Below the pieces are notes generated by a model. The model was not told where the DNA came from and ran no database searches. It saw only the letters and a program-made list of their open reading frames with translations. Shown piece by piece: positions 16,757-26,900 of a stretch of DNA of 64,000 bases. The position numbers and the translations under genes are program-made. This stretch comes from Flavobacteriales bacterium (lineage in GTDB: Bacteria > Bacteroidota > Bacteroidia > UBA10329): positions 1 to 64,000 of the forward strand of contig JAIPBM010000022.1 of assembly GCA_021739695.1 (NCBI GenBank). Reading direction: 5' to 3'. Numbering within the stretch: position 1 is the stretch's first letter; every line of letters starts with the position of its first letter.

Positions 16757-17614
16757 ATGGTATTGATTGCAGATAGCGGAAGCACCAAGTGCGACTGGAA
16801 ATTAATGGATGGTGATCGTGAGGTAGGAGCGGTAAGTACCATGGGTTTCAACCCGTTTTTTCATAGCGAATCCATAATCAGCGCAACCATTAAAGCGCAA
16901 GGAATGCTTTATAAATATGCGGATCAGATCACGGATGTATACATATACAGCGCAGGTTGTTCCAGTCCGGAACTGAATAAGGTAGTTGAAAACGCGCTTC
17001 GTACGCTTTTTAGAAAAGCAAACATCCGAGTAGATCACGATGTGCTTGGCGCGGCTTTGGCTGCTTGCCAAGGACAAGAAGGCATTGCATGCATTTTAGG
17101 AACGGGTTCCAATTCGTGCTACTACGATGGAAACGGAGGGATTTATGAGGAGATTCCTTCCTTGGCGTATATTTTAGGAGATGAAGGGAGCGGCAGTTGG
17201 TACGGAAAGCAAGTGCTGCGCGATTATCTTTATAAAGAACCGATTCCAGAGGAATTGCGAGAAGAATTGGTCAATCAAGGTCACACCAAAACATCAATTC
17301 TCGAGAACATTTATATGCAGCCGCACGCCAATGTCTATTTGGCATCTTTCATGAAGACCATTTCCAAGTTTCGTGAAACGGAGTATGTCAAAAACATGAT
17401 TCATGATGGTATGCGTGCTTTTCTATTGCGTCATGTTTGTTGCTTCAAAAATCACAAAGAGGTTCAGGTCAATTTTGTGGGTTCCATTGCTTATTACTTT
17501 CAGGATATTCTGAAGGAGGAAGCCGAAAAATTGGGAATTACAGTCGGGAATGTTGTCAAAAAACCGATTGACGGATTGGTTGAATATCACCTGAAACACG
17601 CCATTCAAGGATGA
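16757..17614 (+). CDS. BadF/BadG-type sugar kinase
   Basis: A 285-residue ATPase of the ASKHA fold. It shows the phosphate-1 loop DSGSTKCDWKLMD at residues 6-18, phosphate-2 ILGTGSNSC near 113-121 and LGDEGSGSWYG near 138-148. Members are often annotated N-acetylglucosamine kinase. Here the stop overlaps the start of a cytoplasmic alpha-glucosidase by 4 bp, so phosphorylation of the released glucose is the more economical reading, but this is inference. There is no signal peptide; it acts in the cytoplasm. It is the first gene of the plus-strand glucan operon and lies downstream of candidate operator O1. Confidence 0.85.
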   Translation: MVLIADSGSTKCDWKLMDGDREVGAVSTMGFNPFFHSESIISATIKAQGMLYKYADQITDVYIYSAGCSSPELNKVVENALRTLFRKANIRVDHDVLGAALAACQGQEGIACILGTGSNSCYYDGNGGIYEEIPSLAYILGDEGSGSWYGKQVLRDYLYKEPIPEELREELVNQGHTKTSILENIYMQPHANVYLASFMKTISKFRETEYVKNMIHDGMRAFLLRHVCCFKNHKEVQVNFVGSIAYYFQDILKEEAEKLGITVGNVVKKPIDGLVEYHLKHAIQG

Positions 17615-20040
17615 AAAGATTATTCCGATCGCTTGGTTCGGTCATTTCCTTTCAGGAATCAACAAATGGCGTTTTACTGAGCACAGATGATGCTGAGGTT
17701 CGTCTCACCATCTATTCGCCATCCATTGTTCGGGTTTATGTCGAAAAGACGCAGAATGAAGCGTCAGAATTGCCATATGCAGTTGTAGAAAAACCTCAGA
17801 AAACGGCTTTCGAGGTGAAGCAGACAGAAGATGTCATCTTCATAACCACAGCTAAATTGAAGGTGATGATTGCTCGGAAACCACTTCGAATCTCATTTAC
17901 AGATCGCAATGGAAATTTCTTGAACGAAGACGATTGCGCACTCGGAACGGGTTGGATAGGCGATACGGTTGTCACTTACAAATCCTTAATGGAAGGTGAG
18001 AAATTCATCGGTTTGGGTGAGAAAACCGGTCCGCTTGACCGAGCTGGAAACGCTTACACGCAATGGAATACAGATCATTTTGGATATCCGACCAATGCCG
18101 ACCCGATCTATCTGAGCACACCTTTTTACATGGGAATTCATGCCGAAGGTCATTACGGCATTTTCTTGAATAATTCTCACCGTTCAGTGGTCAATTTTGG
18201 TGCAAGTAACGACCGTTTTTCTTCGTTTCAGGCCGAGGGCGGACCGATGGATTATTTCTTTTTTCATAATGATTCGGTGGTCGAAATGGTGTCGGATTAT
18301 TCTTGGCTCACGGGAAGAATTCCGCTTCCTCCAAAATGGGCGCTTGGTTTTCAGCAATGTCGCTACAGCTATTATCCCGATTTGGAGGTTCTGAACGTAG
18401 CAAGAACGTTTCGCGAGAAGAAAATCCCTGCGGATGTCATTTACCTCGACATCCATTACATGCAGGATTACAAGGTTTTCACCTTTGATAAGGAACGATT
18501 TCCAGATCCGAAGAAATTGACAGCCGATCTGGAGAAAGATGGTTTCAAAACGGTCGTGATTGTCGATCCTGGTGTGAAGAAGGAAAAAGGCTACGAGCCT
18601 TGTGAAGATGGTGTGAAGAAGGATGTGTTTGTGAAATATCCTGATGGAGAATTGCACTGCGCACAGGTTTGGCCAGGCTGGAGTTACTTCCCAGATTTCA
18701 CCAAAGAATCAGCCCGTAATTGGTGGTCGGATAAGATGAAATTCTACACCGATAACGGCATTCGTGGTTTCTGGAATGATATGAACGAACCTGCAAGTTG
18801 GGGACAGATGACGCCTGACCTTATTGAGTTTGATTGGGAAGGTGACACTACCACGCATCGCGAAGCAAGAAACGTTTACGGTGGGTTGATGTCTCGCGCC
18901 ACAAAAGAAGGCGCGGATAAATACTTGGATAACAAGCGTCCGTTGATGTTGACGCGTGCTGGATTTTCGGGTGTTCAGCGCTATTCAGCCGTTTGGACCG
19001 GAGATAACGTTGCTTCTGATGAGCACATGATGGCTGGCGTTCGACTAATCAACAGCATGGGTTTGACCGGAATTCCATTTGCTGGTTATGACGTTGGCGG
19101 CTTTGTTGGCGAAGCATCTTCCGATCTGTTTGCCCGATGGATTTCCATCGGAGCGTTCAGCCCGTTTTTCCGTGCGCACAGCATGATCGGAACGCGCAAT
19201 GCCGAGCCTTGGACCTTTGGCGAAACTTCAGAAGCCATCGCTCGGAATTACATCAACTTGCGTTATAAGTTGATGCCAACGATTTACACGGCCATGCATC
19301 GCGCTACGCAAGATGGAATGCCACTGGTGAGGTCGTTGGCGTTGCTCCATCCAAGAGATGAAAAGATTTACGAGCCAGCGTATCAGAATCAATACATGTT
19401 TGGCGAATCATTGCTGATCTGTCCAGTGGAAAGTACCAAAGATCTGGTTCGTGTTTATTTGCCAGAAGGCGATTGGTACGACCTTTTTACAGACAAACAT
19501 TACAGAGGAAATCAAGAAGTTGTAGTTGATTGTCCGGTGGAGAAATTGCCTGTTTTTGTGAAACGTGGAGCACCGATCATTACGCAAAGTCTGGTTCAAT
19601 CAACTTCTCATAAGCACGATGGTGTTCTGAGCCTTCATGTTTGGTTCAGCGCAGAAGGAACTGCTTGCATTTATGAGGATGATGGAGAAAGCTATGATTT
19701 CGAGAAAGGCAAATGGAGCTCTCGCGAGATAAAGTATGATTGTCCGAACAATACGATTCTATTTGGAGCTCAAGAGGGAGATTTTGCTTCAGAATTCAAT
19801 AAAGTGAAAGTCATTTGGCATGGATTCCATGATAGAAAAGTGACATCGGTAGATGTCACCCAGAGTGGAGTCGAAGGGTTGTTGGCTAAGAGTGAGGATT
19901 ACCGTTGGGTTGATGCACTGCCGAATTTTGATCCACTGGGAGCAACTGTAGTTGACTACAAGTGTGATGTGTTTGCGGTGGAATTTGAGAACACATCAAA
20001 CGCTTTTGTGCTAACGTGGGAAAGTGAATTAAACGACTAA
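17611..20040 (+). CDS. GH31 alpha-glucosidase, cytoplasmic
   Basis: Releases glucose from the non-reducing ends of malto-oligosaccharides. The 809-residue protein has the GH31 plan: N-terminal beta-sandwich (to about 230), catalytic barrel and C-terminal beta domains. The nucleophile is Asp390 in FWNDMNEPASW and the acid/base is Asp465 in WTGDN. It has no signal peptide, which places it in the cytoplasm, unlike many Bacteroidota GH31 enzymes that are exported. The 4-bp ATGA overlap with the kinase gene indicates coupled translation. A GH13 lipoprotein gene follows after 9 bp. Confidence 0.93.
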   Translation: MKRLFRSLGSVISFQESTNGVLLSTDDAEVRLTIYSPSIVRVYVEKTQNEASELPYAVVEKPQKTAFEVKQTEDVIFITTAKLKVMIARKPLRISFTDRNGNFLNEDDCALGTGWIGDTVVTYKSLMEGEKFIGLGEKTGPLDRAGNAYTQWNTDHFGYPTNADPIYLSTPFYMGIHAEGHYGIFLNNSHRSVVNFGASNDRFSSFQAEGGPMDYFFFHNDSVVEMVSDYSWLTGRIPLPPKWALGFQQCRYSYYPDLEVLNVARTFREKKIPADVIYLDIHYMQDYKVFTFDKERFPDPKKLTADLEKDGFKTVVIVDPGVKKEKGYEPCEDGVKKDVFVKYPDGELHCAQVWPGWSYFPDFTKESARNWWSDKMKFYTDNGIRGFWNDMNEPASWGQMTPDLIEFDWEGDTTTHREARNVYGGLMSRATKEGADKYLDNKRPLMLTRAGFSGVQRYSAVWTGDNVASDEHMMAGVRLINSMGLTGIPFAGYDVGGFVGEASSDLFARWISIGAFSPFFRAHSMIGTRNAEPWTFGETSEAIARNYINLRYKLMPTIYTAMHRATQDGMPLVRSLALLHPRDEKIYEPAYQNQYMFGESLLICPVESTKDLVRVYLPEGDWYDLFTDKHYRGNQEVVVDCPVEKLPVFVKRGAPIITQSLVQSTSHKHDGVLSLHVWFSAEGTACIYEDDGESYDFEKGKWSSREIKYDCPNNTILFGAQEGDFASEFNKVKVIWHGFHDRKVTSVDVTQSGVEGLLAKSEDYRWVDALPNFDPLGATVVDYKCDVFAVEFENTSNAFVLTWESELND

Positions 20041-20049
20041 ACATCGATT

Positions 20050-22404
20050 ATGGTCAACCGAATTACGATTGCTGCACTCTCCCTTTTTATGTTTTCCTGT
20101 TCAGGTGATAAAAGGGTAGAAGTCAAACATTCAAATCTGATTCTTGGATTAGGTTCGCCAATCAATCTTCCAGTAGAAAGTCCGGCAACCATTGATATTA
20201 ACGATTACGTTCTGGAAATGGAACAGCTCGACAGTGTTTCCATAAAAGCTCCATTTTCGTCAAGCCTTGATCCGGAAACTTCGAAATTGACGATTTCTTG
20301 GAATGGAGAAATTCCTGCCATTGCCGAATTGCAGCTTTGGGCAGATGGAATCCCTTCTTTCATCATTCTTCAAAAATCTAAAAAGCAGAAAGTTGAGCTG
20401 ATGTATTCTGGAAAGGCGGAATCAGTTCAAGTTGCGGCCGAGTTCACGAGTTGGAGTGTAAAAGATCAGGATTTTGAGAGGAAAAATGATGTTTGGACCA
20501 GAACGCTTTATCTCGATCCAGGATTGTATCAATATCAACTTGTTGTAAATGATAAGTGGATACTCGACCCGGCCAATCCGGATAGTGTGGATAATAATGT
20601 GGGCGGATTCAATTCGCTGCTCACAGTGGGAGGTTTGGAGCAGGAGGGAAGTCCGCTGTTGCTTGCCAGAAGTTTTGATGAAGGAAATATCCGTTTCGAA
20701 CTGAAGAACGAACCAACTGAGGTTTTCGCGCTTTGGGAAAATCATCGAATTCCTTCTGATATGGTCGGTGTTCAGGGAAACGAACTTACGGTTGGGCTGC
20801 CAACGCTTGCAAAGCAGGCAGCAAACTCAACCTTGCGTGTTTGGTCTTATAATGAGAAAGGCGTTTCTAATGATATTTACATTCCAATTCAGAATGGAAA
20901 ACCAATTCAGAATGCGGATGATGTGTCTCGAAATGAGTGGCACGCTGCGCAGATGTATTTCATGATGGTTGACCGTTTCGTAAACGGAGATTCGTTGAAT
21001 GATCAGCCTGTTGTTGACCCAGGAATCGATTACAGAGCCAATTATCAAGGTGGCGACTTGACAGGAATTCATCAGACCCTCGATAAAGGTTATTTTGAGG
21101 CGTTGAGCATGAACACGGTTTGGGTTTCTCCCATCACCCAAAACCCTGAAATTGGTTACGTTGAGTTTCCTGCTCGACACAGAAAGTTCTCTGGATATCA
21201 CGGTTATTGGCCCATTCTGAACACGGTGGTTGATCATCGTTTGGGAACTTCAGATGAACTCAGAAGCCTGATTGACGATGTGCATGGAAAAGACATGAAC
21301 ATCATTCTTGATTTCGTTTCCAATCATGTTCACGAAGATCATCCGATTGTGAAAGAACATCCTGAATGGCGCACACAATTGGATCTTCCTGATGGAACCA
21401 AAAACATCCGCATTTGGGAAGATCAGCGATTGACAACTTGGTTCGATACGTTCTTGCCAAGCCTCGATCACTCCAAACCGGAAGTAACCGAAATGCTTTC
21501 GGACACGGCATTGTTTTGGGTGACAGAATATGGTTTCGATGGTTTCCGACATGATGCCACGAAGCATATTCCGCAAGAATTCTGGCGAACGCTTACTAGA
21601 AAGATCAAGCAAGAAGTGATCGTTGAAAAAGGGAAACCGGTTTTTCAGATCGGTGAAACCTTCGGAAGCCGCGAGTTGATCGGTTCTTATATCGGTTCAG
21701 GAATGATGGATGGGAAATTCGACTTTAACTTGTATTTCGATGCGCGGAACGTTTTCGCGCTCGATGCCGAAGATTTTAATCGCTTGGGAACGTCACTTCA
21801 ATCGAGTTTGAGTTACTACGGACATCATCATTTGATGGGAAATATCACAGGGAATCACGATCTGCCTCGCTTCATTTCCTATGCTGGAGAAGCCTTGAAA
21901 TTCGGTGAAGATGAAAAAGAAGCAGGCTGGAATCGCGACATCAAAGTGGAAAATCCGGTAGGCTACAAGAAGCTGGAGCAGCTCATTGCTTTCATGTGGA
22001 CAATCCCAGGAATTCCCGTGATGTATTATGGAGATGAGTTCGGAATGCCAGGCGCTGGCGACCCAGATAACAGGCGATTGATGCGCTTCGATCTATCTGA
22101 AAAAGAAAACGAAACTTTAGAAATTGCAAAATCAATCACTGCCTTACGTAAGAATCATTTGGCGCTTCAATTCGGAGATATTTACGACATCTGCGCAGAC
22201 GGAAAAATGATGCATTATCGCAGGAAATATTTCGATGACGAAGTAATCATCATCTTCAATAAAGACAGCGCGCAACACATGCTTCCTGTGCATGATGACA
22301 GTGACGAATGGACAGTTCACTTCGGAAGTGAATTGCACTATTCTAGCGGAAACCTAGAAGTGAATGTGCCTGCTTATGGCTTCGAAATTTTGATCAAAAA
22401 ATAG
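20050..22404 (+). CDS. GH13 alpha-amylase-family lipoprotein with glycogen-binding-like domain
   Basis: A 784-residue lipoprotein: short hydrophobic leader with a lipobox ending FSC, Cys17. The N-terminal part (about 115-190) looks like an AMPK-beta/CBM48-type E-set domain (FTSWSVKDQ, LYLDPGLYQYQLVVN), followed by a second E-set region typical of cyclomaltodextrinase-like enzymes. The GH13 barrel begins with MYFMMVDRF. The catalytic triad is Asp502 (FRHD), Glu536 (QIGETFG) and Asp604 (TGNHD). Cleavage of alpha-1,4-glucan or cyclodextrin at the periplasm or cell surface is expected. It starts 9 bp after the GH31 gene, in the same operon. Confidence 0.92.
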   Translation: MVNRITIAALSLFMFSCSGDKRVEVKHSNLILGLGSPINLPVESPATIDINDYVLEMEQLDSVSIKAPFSSSLDPETSKLTISWNGEIPAIAELQLWADGIPSFIILQKSKKQKVELMYSGKAESVQVAAEFTSWSVKDQDFERKNDVWTRTLYLDPGLYQYQLVVNDKWILDPANPDSVDNNVGGFNSLLTVGGLEQEGSPLLLARSFDEGNIRFELKNEPTEVFALWENHRIPSDMVGVQGNELTVGLPTLAKQAANSTLRVWSYNEKGVSNDIYIPIQNGKPIQNADDVSRNEWHAAQMYFMMVDRFVNGDSLNDQPVVDPGIDYRANYQGGDLTGIHQTLDKGYFEALSMNTVWVSPITQNPEIGYVEFPARHRKFSGYHGYWPILNTVVDHRLGTSDELRSLIDDVHGKDMNIILDFVSNHVHEDHPIVKEHPEWRTQLDLPDGTKNIRIWEDQRLTTWFDTFLPSLDHSKPEVTEMLSDTALFWVTEYGFDGFRHDATKHIPQEFWRTLTRKIKQEVIVEKGKPVFQIGETFGSRELIGSYIGSGMMDGKFDFNLYFDARNVFALDAEDFNRLGTSLQSSLSYYGHHHLMGNITGNHDLPRFISYAGEALKFGEDEKEAGWNRDIKVENPVGYKKLEQLIAFMWTIPGIPVMYYGDEFGMPGAGDPDNRRLMRFDLSEKENETLEIAKSITALRKNHLALQFGDIYDICADGKMMHYRRKYFDDEVIIIFNKDSAQHMLPVHDDSDEWTVHFGSELHYSSGNLEVNVPAYGFEILIKK

Positions 22405-22500
22405 AACACGGATGACACAGATTAAATGGATGAATGTGTTTTCAATCTTGCCTCTGTGCCTCTCCAAATCTCAATACAGTCTCTGTGTAAAAACAATCCA
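22405..22500. other. Intergenic stretch with dispersed-repeat debris
   Basis: The 96 bp between two amylase genes contains AACACGGATGACACAGATTA and CTCTGTGCCTCTCC-type sequence, a style of low-complexity repeat often scattered in Bacteroidota genomes. It reads through in frame to the next ORF from an ATG at 22426, but that extension has no signal-peptide character and I treat it as non-coding. Confidence 0.45.
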
Positions 22501-23859
22501 ATGAAACACATCTTTTTCCTTTTCACTCTTTTTCTTTTTTCCTGCACCGATCCAAAACCGCCAATAGAAGAAACGCCCGTTCCTGACAAACACTGGTCGA
22601 CAAACAGCACCATTTACGAGGTGAATCTTCGTCAGATGACCGAAGAAGGAACCTTCAAAGCGTTTCAAGAACAGCACTTGGATCGTCTGGCAGATATGGG
22701 CGTTGAAATCCTGTGGTTCATGCCGATCTATCCTATTGGAGAACAGAATCGGAAAGGTGCGCTGGGAAGCTATTATGCGGTGAAGGATTACCAAGCGGTG
22801 AGTGCTGAACATGGATCGATGGAAGATTTTAAAGCTTTGGTGGATGCAGCGCACGCTAAAGGCATGAAAGTGATCTTGGATTGGGTTGCCAATCACACGG
22901 CATGGGACAATGCGTGGGTTACGGATCATCCAGATTGGTACACCACCGATTCAACTGGAAAAATGCTTCCGCCAGTTGCCGATTGGGCCGATGTGGTTGA
23001 TCTGAATTACGATAATGCCGACATGCGCGAAGCGATGATCCAAAGTCTCGAATTCTGGCTTCGGGAAGCAGATATCGATGGTTTTAGATGTGATGTTGCG
23101 GAGATGGTTCCTTTGGATTTTTGGATTGCTGCCAGAGCACGAATTGATTCTGTAAAACCTAATTTCTTCTTGGCAGAAGGCGAACCAGCTGAACTACATC
23201 AAGCGTTTGATATGACTTATGCTTGGAGCTTTCATCACTTGATGAATGAGGTTTCGAGAGGAGAGAAAGGAGCTTCTGATCTGAAAGCGTATTGGGAAGA
23301 GCAATCCACCAAATACAAACCTGAAGATTATCGCATGCAGTTCATTACCAATCACGATGAGAACTCGTGGAATGGAACTGCCATTGAACGAATGGGCGAC
23401 AATCGAAAAGCGTTTGCCGTGATGAGTTTCACGGTTCCTGGAATGCCGCTGATCTACAGCGGACAGGAAGCGGACTTGAACAAACGACTAAAGTTTTTTG
23501 AGAAAGATGTCATTGATTGGAGTAACGATTCACTGGCTGATTTCTATAAGAATTTGGTTTCAATCAAAGCTGATCACGATGTTTTGGCTACTGGTGCTGA
23601 TGGAGCTCCGATCAAATTCATTGATGCTGGAAACGAACGCGTAGTGGTTTATTCGAGAGCCGATGAGTTTTCGGAAATCCTCGTAATGCTGAATTTCTCT
23701 GCGGAAGCTGTCTCCATTGATCTTGAGGGTGATGAATTCTCAGGATTTTATTCGAGCCACATTGACAAAGGTTCAATTGATGCACATGGAAATCTGCATT
23801 GGGAGCTAGAACCACATGGTTACCAGATTTTCGAACGGATGATAGAGGATAAACACTGA
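22501..23859 (+). CDS. GH13 alpha-amylase lipoprotein
   Basis: A 452-residue lipoprotein from the ATG at 22501, whose leader ends LFSC with Cys15. Starting at the upstream ATG (22426) would bury the lipobox behind 25 unrelated residues. It is a compact GH13 barrel without an N-terminal binding domain: the barrel starts IYEVNLRQMT, and the triad is Asp198 (FRCDVAE), Glu226 (FLAEGEP) and Asp286 (TNHDENSW). The C-terminal beta domain is short. It ends the first glucan operon; candidate operator O2 and susC follow. Confidence 0.92.
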   Translation: MKHIFFLFTLFLFSCTDPKPPIEETPVPDKHWSTNSTIYEVNLRQMTEEGTFKAFQEQHLDRLADMGVEILWFMPIYPIGEQNRKGALGSYYAVKDYQAVSAEHGSMEDFKALVDAAHAKGMKVILDWVANHTAWDNAWVTDHPDWYTTDSTGKMLPPVADWADVVDLNYDNADMREAMIQSLEFWLREADIDGFRCDVAEMVPLDFWIAARARIDSVKPNFFLAEGEPAELHQAFDMTYAWSFHHLMNEVSRGEKGASDLKAYWEEQSTKYKPEDYRMQFITNHDENSWNGTAIERMGDNRKAFAVMSFTVPGMPLIYSGQEADLNKRLKFFEKDVIDWSNDSLADFYKNLVSIKADHDVLATGADGAPIKFIDAGNERVVVYSRADEFSEILVMLNFSAEAVSIDLEGDEFSGFYSSHIDKGSIDAHGNLHWELEPHGYQIFERMIEDKH

Positions 23860-23874
23860 CCTTTTTCAACACTT

Positions 23875-23891
23875 AGTGTCATCTTGACACT
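23875..23891. promoter_or_regulatory. Candidate operator O2 upstream of susC
   Basis: AGTGTCATCTTGACACT has perfect 7-bp arms, AGTGTCA and TGACACT, around TCT. A second small palindrome, ACACTTAGTGT, overlaps its left edge. It resembles O1 at 16694-16710. TAAAATTG at 23911-23918 is a one-mismatch -7 box downstream, with TTGACA of the operator near the -33 region, so a bound protein would block the promoter. An RNA hairpin is the alternative reading. Confidence 0.6.
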
Positions 23892-23941
23892 TAATATTAT
23901 ATTAGTGGTCTAAAATTGCTTTTCTGAACTAAATTAGGGCA

Positions 23942-26900
23942 ATGACCAAACATCTACTTTCTGCCTTTTTCGTACTTATTAGTTCTTGGGCCTTGGCCCA
24001 AACTGGAACCCTGAAAGGTGTCATGACCGGAGATGATGGCTTGTCCATTATTGGTGGTTCGGTGGTGCTTGAGGGAACGACAATCGGAACTTCCACAGAT
24101 TTTGATGGGAATTTTGAACTCAAAAACGTGCCTGTTGGAGAAAAGACCTTTGTGTTTTCCTTCATTGGATTGAAGACACAAAAGCAAGTTCTCACCATCA
24201 AATCTGGCGAAACGACTACGTTCAATATTAAGCTATCGGAAGATGTGATGTTGCTGGATCAGGTGGTTGTGGTCGGTTACGGAACAACTCAAAAACGCGA
24301 TATCACAGGTTCGATTGCAACAGTGAAAGCGGAAGCAATTGAAAGCTCTACGCAACCAAGTGTCGATCAAGCTTTGCAAGGGCAAGCAGCAGGAGTAAGC
24401 ATCATCTCTCAGAATGGTATTTCTGGTTCGGCAGTCAAGATAAACGTGCGTGGAACCAATTCCATTGCGGCAGGAAGTCAACCGTTGATTGTGGTGGATG
24501 GAATTCCGATCACCACAGGAAGTTTCGACCCGGGAAATCTCGGTTCAAGTTCTAATGCATTATCTGATCTGAACCCGAACGATATTGAAAGTGTGGAGGT
24601 TTTGAAAGATGCAGCGGCCACATCCATTTACGGTTCGCGAGGTGCGAATGGCGTTGTGCTGATCACCACCAAACACGGAAAGTCGGGGAAATCCAGAATC
24701 AACGTTGGTTACAGTTATGGCATCATGAACGAAACCAATCGGGTGAAGTTTTTAAGTGCTGAAGAGCATTTGGCTTTGCGCGATCAGGCTCGTGCTGATC
24801 AAGGATTGGCTCCAGAAACGGCAACGACATCAGTTGGTGGCGGATTGACCAGAGCCGAAGCAGATTCCATCGCCCGAAACGGAGGCACGGATTGGGTCAG
24901 CCAAATGTTGCGTACTGGAAGCGTTCACCAGCTGGATGTTTCGGCAAGCGGAGGCTCTGAGAAAGTACGCTATTACCTCGGTGGAGCTTATCGTGGTGAA
25001 AAAGGATTTCTGGTTGGCAACAACTACAATCGGGCAAACGCTCGACTGAATCTGGATGCGGATGCAAGCGAACGTCTTCGTATTGGAGGCAATCTGGCTT
25101 TCACTTACACAAGCATTGATCGAATCCGTACGGGTGACGCTGGAGGGTTGGGAACCGCTCAACAGATTCTTCCATACATTCCTATTTACGACCCGAATGG
25201 CGATTACAACGATAATATCTACAATCCGGTTTGGGCGCTGAACAATCAGACATTCAATACAGAGATCATCCGTAATATCAACTCTGTTTATGTCGATTAC
25301 AAGTTCCACAAAAATGTCAGCTTCCATTCCGATTTCGGGATTGATTTCATGAATCAGCAGGAAGATGAGTTCAATTTCAGGAACATCAATCAGCAAGGAA
25401 GCACTTCTTCTGCTTGGGATAGAACCACGCGCGTGGTCAATTGGAACTTGAACAACTATTTGACCTACGAGAAAGATTGGGCTGAACGCCACTATTTCAA
25501 GATCATGGTGGGGCAAACATCGCAGCGGGTAAAATCGGAAGGATTTGGGCTTTACGGTTTTGGTTTTCCGAACGATTACCTTAAAAATCCATCCGATGCT
25601 CCAAAAGAAAATCAAAGCGGATACAGCTACGAAACAGCCAACGGATTGCTCTCGTTCTTTTCGAGGATCAATTATAAGTTGAAGAACAAATACCTGCTCG
25701 GAATAAGCGTGCGAGGTGATGCCAGTTCTCGTTTCGGCCCAGGAAATAAATGGGGTTTCTTTCCTGCATTTTCGGCAGGATGGATCATCTCTGACGAGAA
25801 ATTTATGAAGGATTCAAAAGCCGTTCCGTACTTGAAAGTGAGTGCTAGCTTTGGATATACGGGCAACAACGCCATTCCAGATTTTGCACATTGGTCGCTT
25901 TATTCTGCTGGTTTTGGTTATGCAGATAGCTCTGGCGTGGCACCGATTCAGCTCGATAATCGGAACTTGAAATGGGAGCGTTCTCAGCAATTGGATGTCA
26001 ATCTCGATTTTGCCTTTTTCGATAGCAAGATTTTTGGAAATATCACCTACTACCGAAAGACCAGTTCCGATCTGCTTCTCTTCGTTTCGTTACCAACTTC
26101 ATCTGGTTATGATGGTGTTTGGCAGAACGTTGGTAAGCTTGAGAACTGGGGTATGGAATTCAGCCTGACGAGCCGAAACCTCAATCGCAAATTCAAGTGG
26201 GAAACCAATTTGAACCTTGCATTCAATCGCAATAAAGTGCTGAATGCTGCGGGCCTTCCGCCTGATGCGTTCGAGAGTGGACAAGCAGGAGAAGGTCGGG
26301 TCATTGAAGGTTATCCCGTAGGGCAAGCGTTTTTGGTTGAGTTTGCGGGAGTGCAGAAAGCTGATGGTCAAATTGGCGCCTTCAACTTAGATGGTTCGCA
26401 AATGCTAGATGGTTCTGGCAATCAGGTCATGTATGATGTGGCTGGAGGAACAGAGCTTTTCTATGATAAGAATGGCAACGTTATGACCTTTGCAAACCCA
26501 ACTGGAGGATTGTTTTACGAGAACAACCGAAAGCCGATGGGAAGTCCGCTTCCGATCTTCTACGGTGGTATTACCAACACCTTTTCTTTTGCAGGATTTG
26601 AGCTAAGCGCCTTGTTCAGTTTTGCGTATGGCAACACGATTTACGATGATGCTGCCAAAACGCAGGTCGGAAATTGGCAAAGCATCGCGCAGCGCGAGGA
26701 GATCAAAAACGCTTGGTCGCCAACAAATACAGATACAGATGTTCCGGGTTTGAATAATTACACACCGGTAAATTCATCGCGCTTTTTGTATGATGGATCG
26801 TACTTACGACTACGAACACTCACATTCGGCTATGGATTTTCGAAGAAAGTGTGCGAGCGCATCAAGATCCAGAAACTTCGCATTTACGTGAAAGGAGGAA

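Noticed and set aside
22426-22500. Longer start for the second GH13 lipoprotein
   Set aside because: The extra 25 residues come from repeat-like DNA and would place the lipobox too far from the N-terminus.
23875-23905. Palindrome plus AT tract as a terminator for the GH13 gene ending at 23859
   Set aside because: The stem is only 7 bp with few G-C pairs and no run of T; the matching site at 16694-16710 is upstream of a gene start, which favours an operator. Not fully excluded.
24830-25615. 261-codon antisense ORF inside susC
   Set aside because: It is fully within the SusC barrel coding region and shows no recognisable motif, leader or start context.
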